Shown here: positions 1-5,443 of the stretch, piece after piece
Layout of the letters: each line of letters begins with the position of its first letter
How positions within the stretch are numbered: the first letter of the stretch is position 1
Origin: an uncultured Saprospiraceae bacterium
GTDB lineage: Bacteria; Bacteroidota; Bacteroidia; Chitinophagales; Saprospiraceae
DNA length: 5,443 bases
Direction: 5' to 3'
NCBI GenBank assembly: GCA_937864255.1
Contig: CALMIT010000324.1
Location: forward strand, 1 to 5,443
Made by a program: the position numbers and the translations under genes
Notes under the pieces: generated by a model
Database searches by the model: none
Seen by the model: only the letters and a program-made list of their open reading frames with translations
What the model was told of the DNA's origin: nothing

Positions 1-49
1 TTTAAATAAAAACATACAAAAAGTCATGTTTTCATTTTCAAAACCGGCA

Positions 50-65
50 TGGCATATAGCTTGAT
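50..65 (+). promoter_or_regulatory. Candidate sigma-54-type promoter upstream of dnaK
   Basis: TGGC at 50-53 and TTG at 61-63 have the same spacing as the -24 (TGGCAC) and -12 (TTGC) elements of RpoN promoters. The GG (51-52) lies 12 positions before the G of the -12 element (63). The match is imperfect, because the -12 dinucleotide is GA instead of GC and the -24 box ends in AT. Initiation would fall about 12 bases after the -12 element, near 75, giving a leader of roughly 40 bases before the dnaK start at 114. I found no good TAnnTTTG box and no CIRCE-type HrcA operator in 1-113. The last 30 bases before the start are A-rich with no Shine-Dalgarno sequence, as is usual in Bacteroidota. The spacing is seen directly; the function is inferred. 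Confidence 0.35.
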
Positions 66-113
66 GTGCAAAAAGAGATTTCAAAAAGTTTTTAAACCAA
101 AAAGAAAAATAAA

Positions 114-2033
114 ATGAGTAAAATTATCGGTATTGACTTGGGAACTACCAACTCCTGCGTGTCGGTGATGGAGGGAAATGAGCCGGTAGTCATTCAAAAT
201 GAAGAAGGCCGCAGAACGACTCCTTCGATTGTGGCGTTTTTGGACAACGGCGAGCGCAAAATCGGCGATCCTGCCAAACGACAGGCTATCACCAACCCGC
301 AAAGAACCGTGTATTCTATCAAACGCTTCATGGGGAATCGCTTTTCGGAAAGTGCAAAAGAAATAGCGCGTATGCCTTATAAAGTGGTGAAAGGCGACAA
401 TGACACCGCGCGCGTGGATATTGACGGCCGCTCATACTCGCCACAGGAAATTTCAGCCATGATTTTGCAAAAAATGAAAAAAGTAGCTGAGGATTTTCTG
501 GGTCAGGAAGTTACGGAGGCCGTGATCACCGTGCCCGCTTATTTCAACGATTCACAGCGTCAGGCTACCAAAGAAGCCGGCGAAATTGCAGGATTGAAAG
601 TGCGCCGCATCATTAATGAGCCTACTGCCGCAGCTCTGGCTTATGGCATGGATAAAAGAAGCAAAGACATGACCATCGCCGTGTATGACCTTGGTGGCGG
701 TACATTCGATATTTCCGTACTCGAATTGGGCGACGGCGTTTTTGAAGTAAAATCAACCAATGGCGATACCCACCTCGGTGGCGATGATTTTGACATCGAG
801 CTGATTGATTACCTCGCCGACGAATTTAAAAAACAGGAAAATATTGATCTTAGAAAAGACCCGATGGCGCATCAGCGCCTGAAAGAAGCCGCTGAAAAAG
901 CAAAAATCGAATTGTCATCTTCGGCTGAGACAGAGGTGAATTTGCCTTACATTACAGCAGTGGACGGAGTGCCAAAGCACCTGGTTTTAAAAATTACGCG
1001 TGCGAAATTTGAGCAGTTGACAGACGATTTGGTGAAACGTACGCTGGAACCTTGCCGGAAAGCTTTGGAGGACGCTGGTTTGAGTAAAAACGATATTGAT
1101 GAGGTGATTTTGGTAGGTGGTTCTACGCGTATTCCAAAAATTCAGCAGGCAGTTGAAGAATTTTTTGGCAAAAAACCAAACCGTGGTGTGAATCCTGATG
1201 AAGTAGTTGCAGTCGGTGCGGCTATCCAGGGAGGTGTGCTGACCGGCGATGTGCAGGATGTACTTTTGCTGGACGTAACGCCGCTGTCTTTGGGTATTGA
1301 AACGATGAACAACATCTATGATGTGGTCATCGAAGCGAATACGACCATTCCGACCAAAAAGTCAAAAGTCTACTCAACCGCGTCGGACAACCAGCCTTCC
1401 GTGGAAATTCACATTTTGCAAGGAGAACGGCCGATGGCACGCGATAACCGGACGGTAGGAAGATTTATTTTGGACGGTATTCCGCCGGCTCCGCGCGGAG
1501 TTCCTCAAATCGAAGTTTCTTTCGATATGGACGCCAACGGTATTTTAAGCGTTTCGGCAAAAGATAAAGGAACCGGCAAAGAGCAAAGTATCCGGATCGA
1601 GGCTTCTACGGGACTTTCAAAAGAGGAAATTGAAAAAATGAAAGCAGAAGCGCAAGCCAACGCGGAATTGGATAAAAAAGCGAGAGAGTTGGCCGAAAAA
1701 ATCAATGCTGCCGACAGTTTGATTTTCCAAACCGAAAAACAGTTGAAAGAATACGGCGATAAAATTCCTGATGCCAAAAAAGCGCCGATTGAAAGTGCTC
1801 TGAACGATTTGAAAGAAGCACATAAAATGCAGGATTTGAACAAGATTGAATCTGCTACGGCGGCTTTGACAGAGGCTTGGCAGGCAGCCAGTCAGGAAAT
1901 GTACCAGGCTACCCAGGAAGCAGCCGCCAACACAACGAATGGCGACGCGCAAACGGATGGTAATTCAGGCGGTACAAACAGTTCGGAAGATGTAACTGAT
2001 GTAGAATACGAAGAAGTAAACGATAAAAAATAA
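114..2033 (+). CDS. dnaK: Molecular chaperone DnaK (Hsp70)
   Basis: This is a complete 639-residue Hsp70, the usual length for bacterial DnaK. It is a cytosolic ATP-driven chaperone that binds and releases hydrophobic peptide segments with DnaJ and GrpE. The nucleotide-binding domain covers about residues 1-380: phosphate loop IGIDLGTTNS (D8, T11, T12), catalytic-type K70, INEPTAAALAYG (N168, E169, P170), DLGGGTFD (D192, T197) and VILVGGSTRIP (332-342). The interdomain linker DVLLLD (382-387) is followed by the beta-sandwich substrate domain to about 500, then a helical lid from 501 and an acidic, disordered tail ending in EEVNDKK. M398 and A423 correspond to the E. coli arch residues M404 and A429. 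Oddly, the nearly invariant Gly-Gly after the arch methionine is Asn-Asn (N399, N400). The start is fixed by the conserved MSKIIGIDLG terminus. A terminator follows at once, so dnaJ and grpE are not in this transcript. Confidence 0.99.
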   Translation: MSKIIGIDLGTTNSCVSVMEGNEPVVIQNEEGRRTTPSIVAFLDNGERKIGDPAKRQAITNPQRTVYSIKRFMGNRFSESAKEIARMPYKVVKGDNDTARVDIDGRSYSPQEISAMILQKMKKVAEDFLGQEVTEAVITVPAYFNDSQRQATKEAGEIAGLKVRRIINEPTAAALAYGMDKRSKDMTIAVYDLGGGTFDISVLELGDGVFEVKSTNGDTHLGGDDFDIELIDYLADEFKKQENIDLRKDPMAHQRLKEAAEKAKIELSSSAETEVNLPYITAVDGVPKHLVLKITRAKFEQLTDDLVKRTLEPCRKALEDAGLSKNDIDEVILVGGSTRIPKIQQAVEEFFGKKPNRGVNPDEVVAVGAAIQGGVLTGDVQDVLLLDVTPLSLGIETMNNIYDVVIEANTTIPTKKSKVYSTASDNQPSVEIHILQGERPMARDNRTVGRFILDGIPPAPRGVPQIEVSFDMDANGILSVSAKDKGTGKEQSIRIEASTGLSKEEIEKMKAEAQANAELDKKARELAEKINAADSLIFQTEKQLKEYGDKIPDAKKAPIESALNDLKEAHKMQDLNKIESATAALTEAWQAASQEMYQATQEAAANTTNGDAQTDGNSGGTNSSEDVTDVEYEEVNDKK

Positions 2034-2052
2034 TTTGTTTTTTGTGTAAGTC

Positions 2053-2092
2053 AAACGCCCTGTCGTATCTCGGCAGGGCGTTTTTTATTTTT
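2053..2092 (+). terminator. Intrinsic terminator of dnaK
   Basis: A 13-pair stem is formed by 2053-2065 and 2071-2083, with one U-G wobble (2063 with 2073), around the five-base loop TATCT. The GC-rich core is followed by a T-rich run to 2092. It begins 20 bases after the dnaK stop. The left side lacks a long A tract, so it should act mainly on the plus strand. Confidence 0.93.
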
Positions 2093-2119
2093 AAAATTAT
2101 GTAAAATTTGGACACAAAA

Positions 2120-2147
2120 AATTAACAAAAATGACTCATTGTTAATT
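2120..2147. repeat. AT-rich inverted repeat, possible operator
   Basis: AATTAACAA (2120-2128) and TTGTTAATT (2139-2147) are perfect reverse complements separated by 10 bases. The spacer contains the small odd palindrome TGACTCA (2132-2138). Near-identical ATGTAAAATTT (2099-2109) and ATGTAAATTTT (2150-2160) flank the dyad. It lies between the dnaK terminator and the candidate promoter of the protease-like gene, so a regulator site is possible. With only two G/C pairs in nine it is a weak hairpin. On the minus strand it would be followed by a T run, but no minus-strand gene ends there. Confidence 0.5.
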
Positions 2148-2185
2148 CAATGTAAATTTTAATTAAATCCGGCGTTAAAAAACTA

Positions 2186-2216
2186 TTGACTTTGCCCCTC
2201 ATTTTACTTAACTTAG
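2186..2216 (+). promoter_or_regulatory. Candidate promoter of the aspartic-protease-like gene
   Basis: TTG at 2186-2188 is followed after 20 bases by TAACTTAG at 2209-2216, one mismatch from the Bacteroidota -7 consensus TAnnTTTG, at a spacing typical of that promoter class. Transcription would begin near 2223. A short perfect hairpin (AGCGA 2225-2229, loop AAAA, TCGCT 2234-2238) would then sit at the extreme 5' end of the mRNA. A weak ribosome-binding AGGT at 2254-2257 lies 7 bases before the start codon. Confidence 0.4.
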
Positions 2217-2264
2217 GCACCTGTAGCGAAAAATCGCTCATCCAAATTTTAGCAGGTAGCCTTA

Positions 2265-3176
2265 ATGAAATTACTTATCGTCATATTTCTTTGTTTGGCA
2301 AATTTGGGAATTTCCCAAACCAAAATCGCATACCTCTCCGCAGAGCGTATGACCTCGCCGGCTTTGGAAGAAAGAAATAATACAGCTACTTCCTCAAATT
2401 TCGAATATTATGGCGGTTTGATTTATGTAAATGCGGTTTTGAATGGCGAATCGGGACAGTTTATATTTGATACCGGAGCGCCTACTTTGGTAGTTAATTC
2501 CAAAAAAAATACAGGAAAATCTATCACCGCCAGCGGGATTTCAAATTCTTTTCAAGTAGGTCAGGTAGAAGTTAACTCCTTTGAATGGGCTAATTTGTTA
2601 AGGGAAAATTTTCAGGGCTTGCTGGTTGATGTCAGCCATTTCCAAAAAAGTGGGGCGGAGAATTTGAAAGGACTGATTGGTTATGAAATAGTAGCTGATC
2701 GGGCAGTGGAAATTGATTTCCAGGATCAGACGATTTCACTTTTTTCGTACAGGGAAGTGAAACGGGAGATTAAAAATAGAAAGCCTTCACAGACGATTTC
2801 TTTTGAATTGGAAGGACACTTGCCGGTTGTTGAAGTGATCATCGAAGGGAAAAAATATAGATTCGGAATTGATACCGGCTCCGAGTGTAATATTATGGAC
2901 GAGAGAAAACTGAGCGAATTTACTCCGCAAGCCGTTTCCACGGAAATGATTCAAGGCTTGGATCAAACGAAGCAAAAAGTAAGAGTTGGAAAAATAAATG
3001 GAATACGTTCGGGAGAACGCGCGGTCTCTGATGTGAAATTTTTATTTTCCAATATTTCCCACCTACAAAGCGGGCAATTTAATTACCAGATTGATGGTTT
3101 GCTGGGGCTTTCCTTTTTGAAAGGAAATAAGTGTATCATTGATTACCCGCGTCAGAAAATTTATTTCTATAATTAG
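2265..3176 (+). CDS. Secreted two-lobed retropepsin-like aspartic protease
   Basis: This 303-residue protein begins with a signal peptide (K2, hydrophobic core about 3-16, probable cleavage after GIS17 before Q18). There is no lipobox, so a periplasmic or exported soluble protein is likely. Two retropepsin-like lobes follow. Lobe 1 (about 48-162) has the catalytic motif FDTGAPT (D69) and the late hydrophobic-Gly motif GLIG (136-139). Lobe 2 (about 178-303) has IDTGSEC (D203) and GLLG (278-281), then a closing strand IIDYPRQKIYFYN. Aspartic proteases need two DTG aspartates facing each other. Retropepsins achieve this by dimerising, and this chain carries both, so it may fold as a pepsin-like pseudodimer (inference). 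There is no PDZ domain, unlike many Bacteroidota aspartyl protease family proteins. The substrate is unknown. The gene follows its own candidate promoter and converges on the membrane protein gene, overlapping it by 4 bases. Confidence 0.85.
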   Translation: MKLLIVIFLCLANLGISQTKIAYLSAERMTSPALEERNNTATSSNFEYYGGLIYVNAVLNGESGQFIFDTGAPTLVVNSKKNTGKSITASGISNSFQVGQVEVNSFEWANLLRENFQGLLVDVSHFQKSGAENLKGLIGYEIVADRAVEIDFQDQTISLFSYREVKREIKNRKPSQTISFELEGHLPVVEVIIEGKKYRFGIDTGSECNIMDERKLSEFTPQAVSTEMIQGLDQTKQKVRVGKINGIRSGERAVSDVKFLFSNISHLQSGQFNYQIDGLLGLSFLKGNKCIIDYPRQKIYFYN

Positions 3177-4201
3177 TGGCTGACCCATTTTATAATAAAC
3201 ACCAAAACAACGCTGACAATTAAACCAAAAAATACTTTCCCAAGATCAGCAAAAACCATTCTGCTGATCTTTTTTGTAATTTGTTTTTCCAGCATCAGTC
3301 TTATTCCCAACTCTCTGCCAGCCAGCAAACCAATAAATACCCACGTAGTACTCATCGGCAACTTGCCGCCCCAGAGTCCGAAATAATCATCCTGAAATAC
3401 ATATAAAATTACGCCGTAAATAAAGTCAATAATCGTGGCAGAGCGGATGTCGTCCGTATTTGTTTTTTTTCGAACTACTTCCTGAATAGCGCCGCCTTTC
3501 GAATAAAAAATGTAGCCCAGCAGCACGTTTATTAATATCAGTGAAATGGCAAATTCGATCGCCGACATATTGCGCCCGCCTTGCAGATAAATGTAAATAT
3601 TGGCTAAATCCTGAATCAGCCATTGCGACCACAAAAAACCCGTAGAACACCATTGCGCCATGGTCCAAAATCTTTTAGCTGCTTTGCCGGGCGAGTTTTC
3701 TATAAAATATTTTTCGATCGTTTTTGCGATTAGCAGGTAAATGACAATAGCGGCACTAAAAGCGATAATATAGCCCATGACCGATTTTTGAATCATGCCG
3801 CCCAAAATAGCTTTGGTGTCAAAAATACTAAGGAACATTTCTCTGAAATCGCCGGGTACGTTTTGCAAAGAAAAAAGTGTGAGAATCATAAAGGTCGTGC
3901 TGACCGGAATACCAATTCTCGTGATGGTCAAAAGAATAATCGGAGGCAGCAGGTAATACCAGGCGTAGTAGTCGGGCATTTGAAATTTTGCCAGCCTTCC
4001 GTAAGAAACATCATTTGTAGAAAATCCATAAATCAACATGACCGACAAAATGCCGGCCCCAAAAATCCACAAAACATACCAGGGCAGGTTTTTTTCGTTG
4101 GAGGTGAGAAATGTGCCGAGAGTTTGGATTACGTCATTGCCGACTACGGAGTAAGAAGCAAGAATGAATCCCGTCCACATTACCAAAAGGGAAAAATCCA
4201 T
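3173..4201 (-). CDS. Polytopic membrane protein, divergent PiT (PHO4)-like transporter
   Basis: This 342-residue integral membrane protein has about nine hydrophobic segments (near 3-20, 41-60, 81-111, 139-160, 183-205, 213-233, 255-272, 281-299, 319-339). I recognise the layout of the PiT inorganic phosphate:cation symporters, which have two internally repeated halves. Half 1 has GNDVIQTLG (21-29) and GIPVSTTF (97-104). Half 2 has WLIQDLANI (194-202) and KLPMSTTW (280-287) followed by GLLAGRELG. These resemble the family's GANDxAN and PVSTTH motifs, with D23 and D198 as the likely paired acidic residues. The His usual after STT is replaced by Phe and Trp, and the second Asn-Asp is Gln-Asp, so the substrate may not be phosphate. 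A charged cytosolic-type stretch lies at 237-254. The start is the in-frame ATG before the first membrane segment, and no Shine-Dalgarno sequence is visible. The gene diverges from carA and its stop overlaps the protease stop. Membrane location is firm; family assignment is inference by eye. Confidence 0.75.
   Translation of the reverse strand: MDFSLLVMWTGFILASYSVVGNDVIQTLGTFLTSNEKNLPWYVLWIFGAGILSVMLIYGFSTNDVSYGRLAKFQMPDYYAWYYLLPPIILLTITRIGIPVSTTFMILTLFSLQNVPGDFREMFLSIFDTKAILGGMIQKSVMGYIIAFSAAIVIYLLIAKTIEKYFIENSPGKAAKRFWTMAQWCSTGFLWSQWLIQDLANIYIYLQGGRNMSAIEFAISLILINVLLGYIFYSKGGAIQEVVRKKTNTDDIRSATIIDFIYGVILYVFQDDYFGLWGGKLPMSTTWVFIGLLAGRELGIRLMLEKQITKKISRMVFADLGKVFFGLIVSVVLVFIIKWVSH
3242..3275 (+). 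terminator. Intrinsic terminator inside the opposing gene
   Basis: AAGATCAGCA (3242-3251) and TGCTGATCTT (3262-3271) form a perfect 10-pair stem around a 10-base loop, ending in six T (3270-3275). It starts 65 bases beyond the protease stop, in the right orientation to end that transcript. It lies within codons 311-320 (KISRMVFADL) of the minus-strand membrane protein gene. There is no noncoding space between the two convergent genes, so a plus-strand terminator has to lie inside the opposing gene. Stem GC is modest (4 of 10 pairs), so its efficiency is uncertain. Confidence 0.7.
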
Positions 4202-4217
4202 TTATTCATAATTTCAA

Positions 4218-4247
4218 TTTTCCGGCATTACGACCGCGGCCGGAAAA
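4218..4247. promoter_or_regulatory. Hairpin in the leader of the membrane protein gene
   Basis: TTTTCCGGC (4218-4226) and GCCGGAAAA (4239-4247) form a perfect 9-pair stem with a 12-base loop. It ends 16 bases before the minus-strand start codon at 4201, close enough to affect ribosome access if it is transcribed. On the plus strand it is followed by A, not T, and on the minus strand by TTGAAATT, so it does not look like a terminator. No known riboswitch or regulator site is recognised. Confidence 0.45.
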
Positions 4248-4268
4248 AAATAAATAATTATAAAATCA

Positions 4269-4299
4269 GGCGAATAAACCAATACTGGAGCGATTCGCC
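4269..4299. repeat. Inverted repeat in the divergent intergenic region
   Basis: GGCGAAT (4269-4275) and ATTCGCC (4293-4299) are perfect reverse complements with a 17-base spacer. The repeat lies about midway between the membrane protein gene and carA, where an operator serving divergent promoters could sit. A T-rich tract (4303-4320) follows on the plus strand, but no plus-strand gene ends upstream of it. The short arms mean that chance cannot be excluded. Confidence 0.3.
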
Positions 4300-4366
4300 A
4301 ATCTTTTCATTTTATTTTTTCATTAAATCATAAGGCGTGATTAAATGTCATTTGGTTCGGTGTTTA

Positions 4367-4374
4367 TATCTTTG
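4367..4374 (+). promoter_or_regulatory. Bacteroidota-type -7 box of carA
   Basis: TATCTTTG matches the TAnnTTTG consensus exactly and predicts initiation near 4381, leaving a leader of about 23 bases. A TTTG at 4351-4354 is only 12 bases upstream, too close for the usual -33 element, and no better TTG is seen at 17-23 bases. The leader is too short for a pyrimidine attenuator or riboswitch, so any control is more likely at initiation. Confidence 0.6.
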
Positions 4375-4403
4375 CTCCGAATCGTACCAAAAACGAAGTT
4401 TCA

Positions 4404-5443
4404 ATGACAGATTATCAGCCTGTACCTGCCGTATTGCTCCTCGAAGACGGAACTGTTTTTTATGGAAAATCTGCGGGAAAAATAGGTACCGCTACCGGAG
4501 AAATTTGCTTTAATACAGGCATGACCGGTTATCAGGAAATTTTTACCGACCCATCTTATTTCGGGCAAATTCTCGTCGCCACCAATGCTCACATCGGCAA
4601 TTACGGCACAAAAAACACGGAAACAGAATCGGAAGCGATAAAAATAGCCGGCTTGGTTTGCAAAAATTTTACCTGGCAACACCACCGCCCGCTTGCCGAT
4701 CAAAGTATCCAGGAATATTTTGAAAGAGAAAACCTGGTGGGTATTTCAAATGTGGACACCCGTGCTATTGTCAGGCACATTCGCCACAAAGGCGCCATGA
4801 ATGCCATCATTTCTTCCGAAACGACAGACATTTCTATTTTAAAAAATAAACTGAAAGAAGTACCTGATATGTCGGGATTGGAACTTGCATCGCAGGTCAG
4901 CACGCAACAGGCTTATCATTATGGCGATCCGGCGGCAGATCTTAAAGTGGCAGTTCTGGATTTTGGGGTGAAAAGAAATATCCTCCGTTGTCTCGCAGCG
5001 CGCGGCTGTTATCTGAAAGTATTTCCGGCAAAGACAACTTTTGAAGAATTAAAAAGCTGGCAGCCCGACGGATATTTTCTTTCCAATGGTCCCGGCGATC
5101 CGGCGGCGATGGATTATGCCGTTGATACGGCAAAAGCAATTTTAAAAGAAAACAAACCGCTTTTTGGTATTTGTCTCGGGCACCAATTACTTGCCAGAGC
5201 AGTGGATATTCCTACTTATAAAATGCACAACGGACACCGCGGCATCAACCATCCTGTGATGAATCTTGTCACCGGCAGATCTGAAATTACCAGCCAGAAT
5301 CACGGTTTTGGCGTCAGCCCGGAAGCTATAAAACAGGCGAAAGATAAAGTAGAAGTGACGCATGTGAACCTCAACGACGGCACCATTGAAGGCATTCGAA
5401 TCCGACAGAAAAAAGCTTTTTCTGTGCAATATCACCCCGAGGC
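4404..5443 (+). CDS. carA: Carbamoyl-phosphate synthase small subunit (3' end cut by window)
   Basis: This subunit hydrolyses glutamine and channels ammonia to the large subunit CarB, which makes carbamoyl phosphate for pyrimidine and arginine synthesis in the cytosol. 346 full codons are present. The N-terminal small-chain domain (about 6-135) has LEDGTVFYG, GEICFNTGMTGYQEI and GISNVDTRAIVRHIR. The class I glutamine amidotransferase domain starts at about 180 (VAVLDFGVKRNILR), with SNGPGDP (227-233), the nucleophile elbow GICLGHQ (C257), NGHRGINHPV, TSQNHGF and the catalytic H344 and E346 in YHPE. All three catalytic-triad residues are therefore visible. The family is usually 360-380 residues, so only the last few tens of residues are missing, because of the window edge and not a mutation. 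The start is supported by the conserved PAVLLLEDG strand directly after it and by the promoter box 30 bases upstream. No Shine-Dalgarno sequence is seen. Whether carB follows cannot be seen here. Confidence 0.97.
   Translation, partial: MTDYQPVPAVLLLEDGTVFYGKSAGKIGTATGEICFNTGMTGYQEIFTDPSYFGQILVATNAHIGNYGTKNTETESEAIKIAGLVCKNFTWQHHRPLADQSIQEYFERENLVGISNVDTRAIVRHIRHKGAMNAIISSETTDISILKNKLKEVPDMSGLELASQVSTQQAYHYGDPAADLKVAVLDFGVKRNILRCLAARGCYLKVFPAKTTFEELKSWQPDGYFLSNGPGDPAAMDYAVDTAKAILKENKPLFGICLGHQLLARAVDIPTYKMHNGHRGINHPVMNLVTGRSEITSQNHGFGVSPEAIKQAKDKVEVTHVNLNDGTIEGIRIRQKKAFSVQYHPE

Noticed and set aside
1505..1952. Two overlapping minus-strand frames of about 110 codons within dnaK
   Set aside because: They are frames antisense to the dnaK lid region. 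Their translations are Phe- and Ser-rich, as expected from the complement of Lys- and Glu-rich codons.
2265..2330. Lipoprotein signal in the protease-like protein (C10)
   Set aside because: The Cys lies in the middle of the hydrophobic core (IFLCLAN) without a lipobox; a type I cleavage after GIS fits better.
3109..3127. TTTCCTTT / AAAGGAAA hairpin with a three-base loop as a terminator for the membrane protein gene
   Set aside because: The stem is AT-rich and no T run follows it on the minus strand (GCCCC follows). It is better explained by Phe, Leu and Lys codons of the protease gene.
2265..3176. Retroelement origin for the retropepsin-like gene
   Set aside because: No reverse transcriptase, integrase, terminal repeat or target-site duplication is present, and the protein has a bacterial signal peptide and its own candidate promoter.
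4244..4282. Promoter for the membrane protein gene on the minus strand
   Set aside because: A TATTTTTT (4252-4245) resembles TAnnTTTG, but the nearest TTG (4282-4280) is 27 bases away, and in an A/T-rich tract such a match is expected by chance.
3788..4333. 181-codon open frame on the plus strand
   Set aside because: It is antisense to the membrane protein gene, whose reading frame has a clear membrane topology and internal repeat. The plus-strand translation is basic, lacks any recognisable domain, and has no credible start context.
4351..4354. TTTG as the -33 element of carA
   Set aside because: It is only 12 bases from the TATCTTTG box, whereas about 17-23 is expected.
5184..5217. Unusual ARAVDIPTYK after the CarA nucleophile elbow, where ALANGIxTYK is common
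   Set aside because: All catalytic residues and the flanking motifs are intact and the segment is not part of the triad, so it looks like ordinary divergence.

Overview
The window looks like ordinary chromosomal DNA from a member of the Bacteroidota. The evidence is a DnaK with a Bacteroidota-style sequence and an EEV(N)DKK tail, A-rich leaders in place of strong Shine-Dalgarno sequences, and a TATCTTTG element (the TAnnTTTG -7 box of this phylum) in front of carA. I cannot place it below phylum level. Four protein genes fill almost all of the window. No RNA gene, mobile element, CRISPR array or defence cassette is visible.

Layout: (1) positions 1-113 are a leader region with a sigma-54-like -24/-12 match; (2) 114-2033 is dnaK, complete and apparently monocistronic, closed by a strong intrinsic terminator at 2053-2092; (3) 2093-2264 is an AT-rich intergenic stretch with a 9+9 bp dyad and a plausible promoter; (4) 2265-3176 encodes a secreted two-lobed aspartic-protease-like protein with two DTG motifs; (5) 3173-4201 on the minus strand encodes a polytopic membrane protein that I read as a divergent relative of the PiT (PHO4) phosphate transporter family, its stop codon overlapping the protease stop tail to tail; (6) 4202-4403 is the divergent intergenic region shared with carA and holds two inverted repeats and the carA promoter; (7) 4404 to the window end is carA, cut off at the catalytic His-Pro-Glu, with only its last residues missing.

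The genes do not form one pathway. DnaK is general protein folding, CarA supplies carbamoyl phosphate for pyrimidine and arginine synthesis, and the two middle genes are poorly characterised envelope or membrane proteins. The points most worth a second look are the single-chain double-retropepsin protein, the PiT-like transporter with altered signature motifs, an intrinsic terminator for the protease transcript lying inside the coding sequence of the opposing gene, and an Asn-Asn replacement of the usual Gly-Gly in the substrate-binding domain of DnaK. I found no convincing new multi-gene system.
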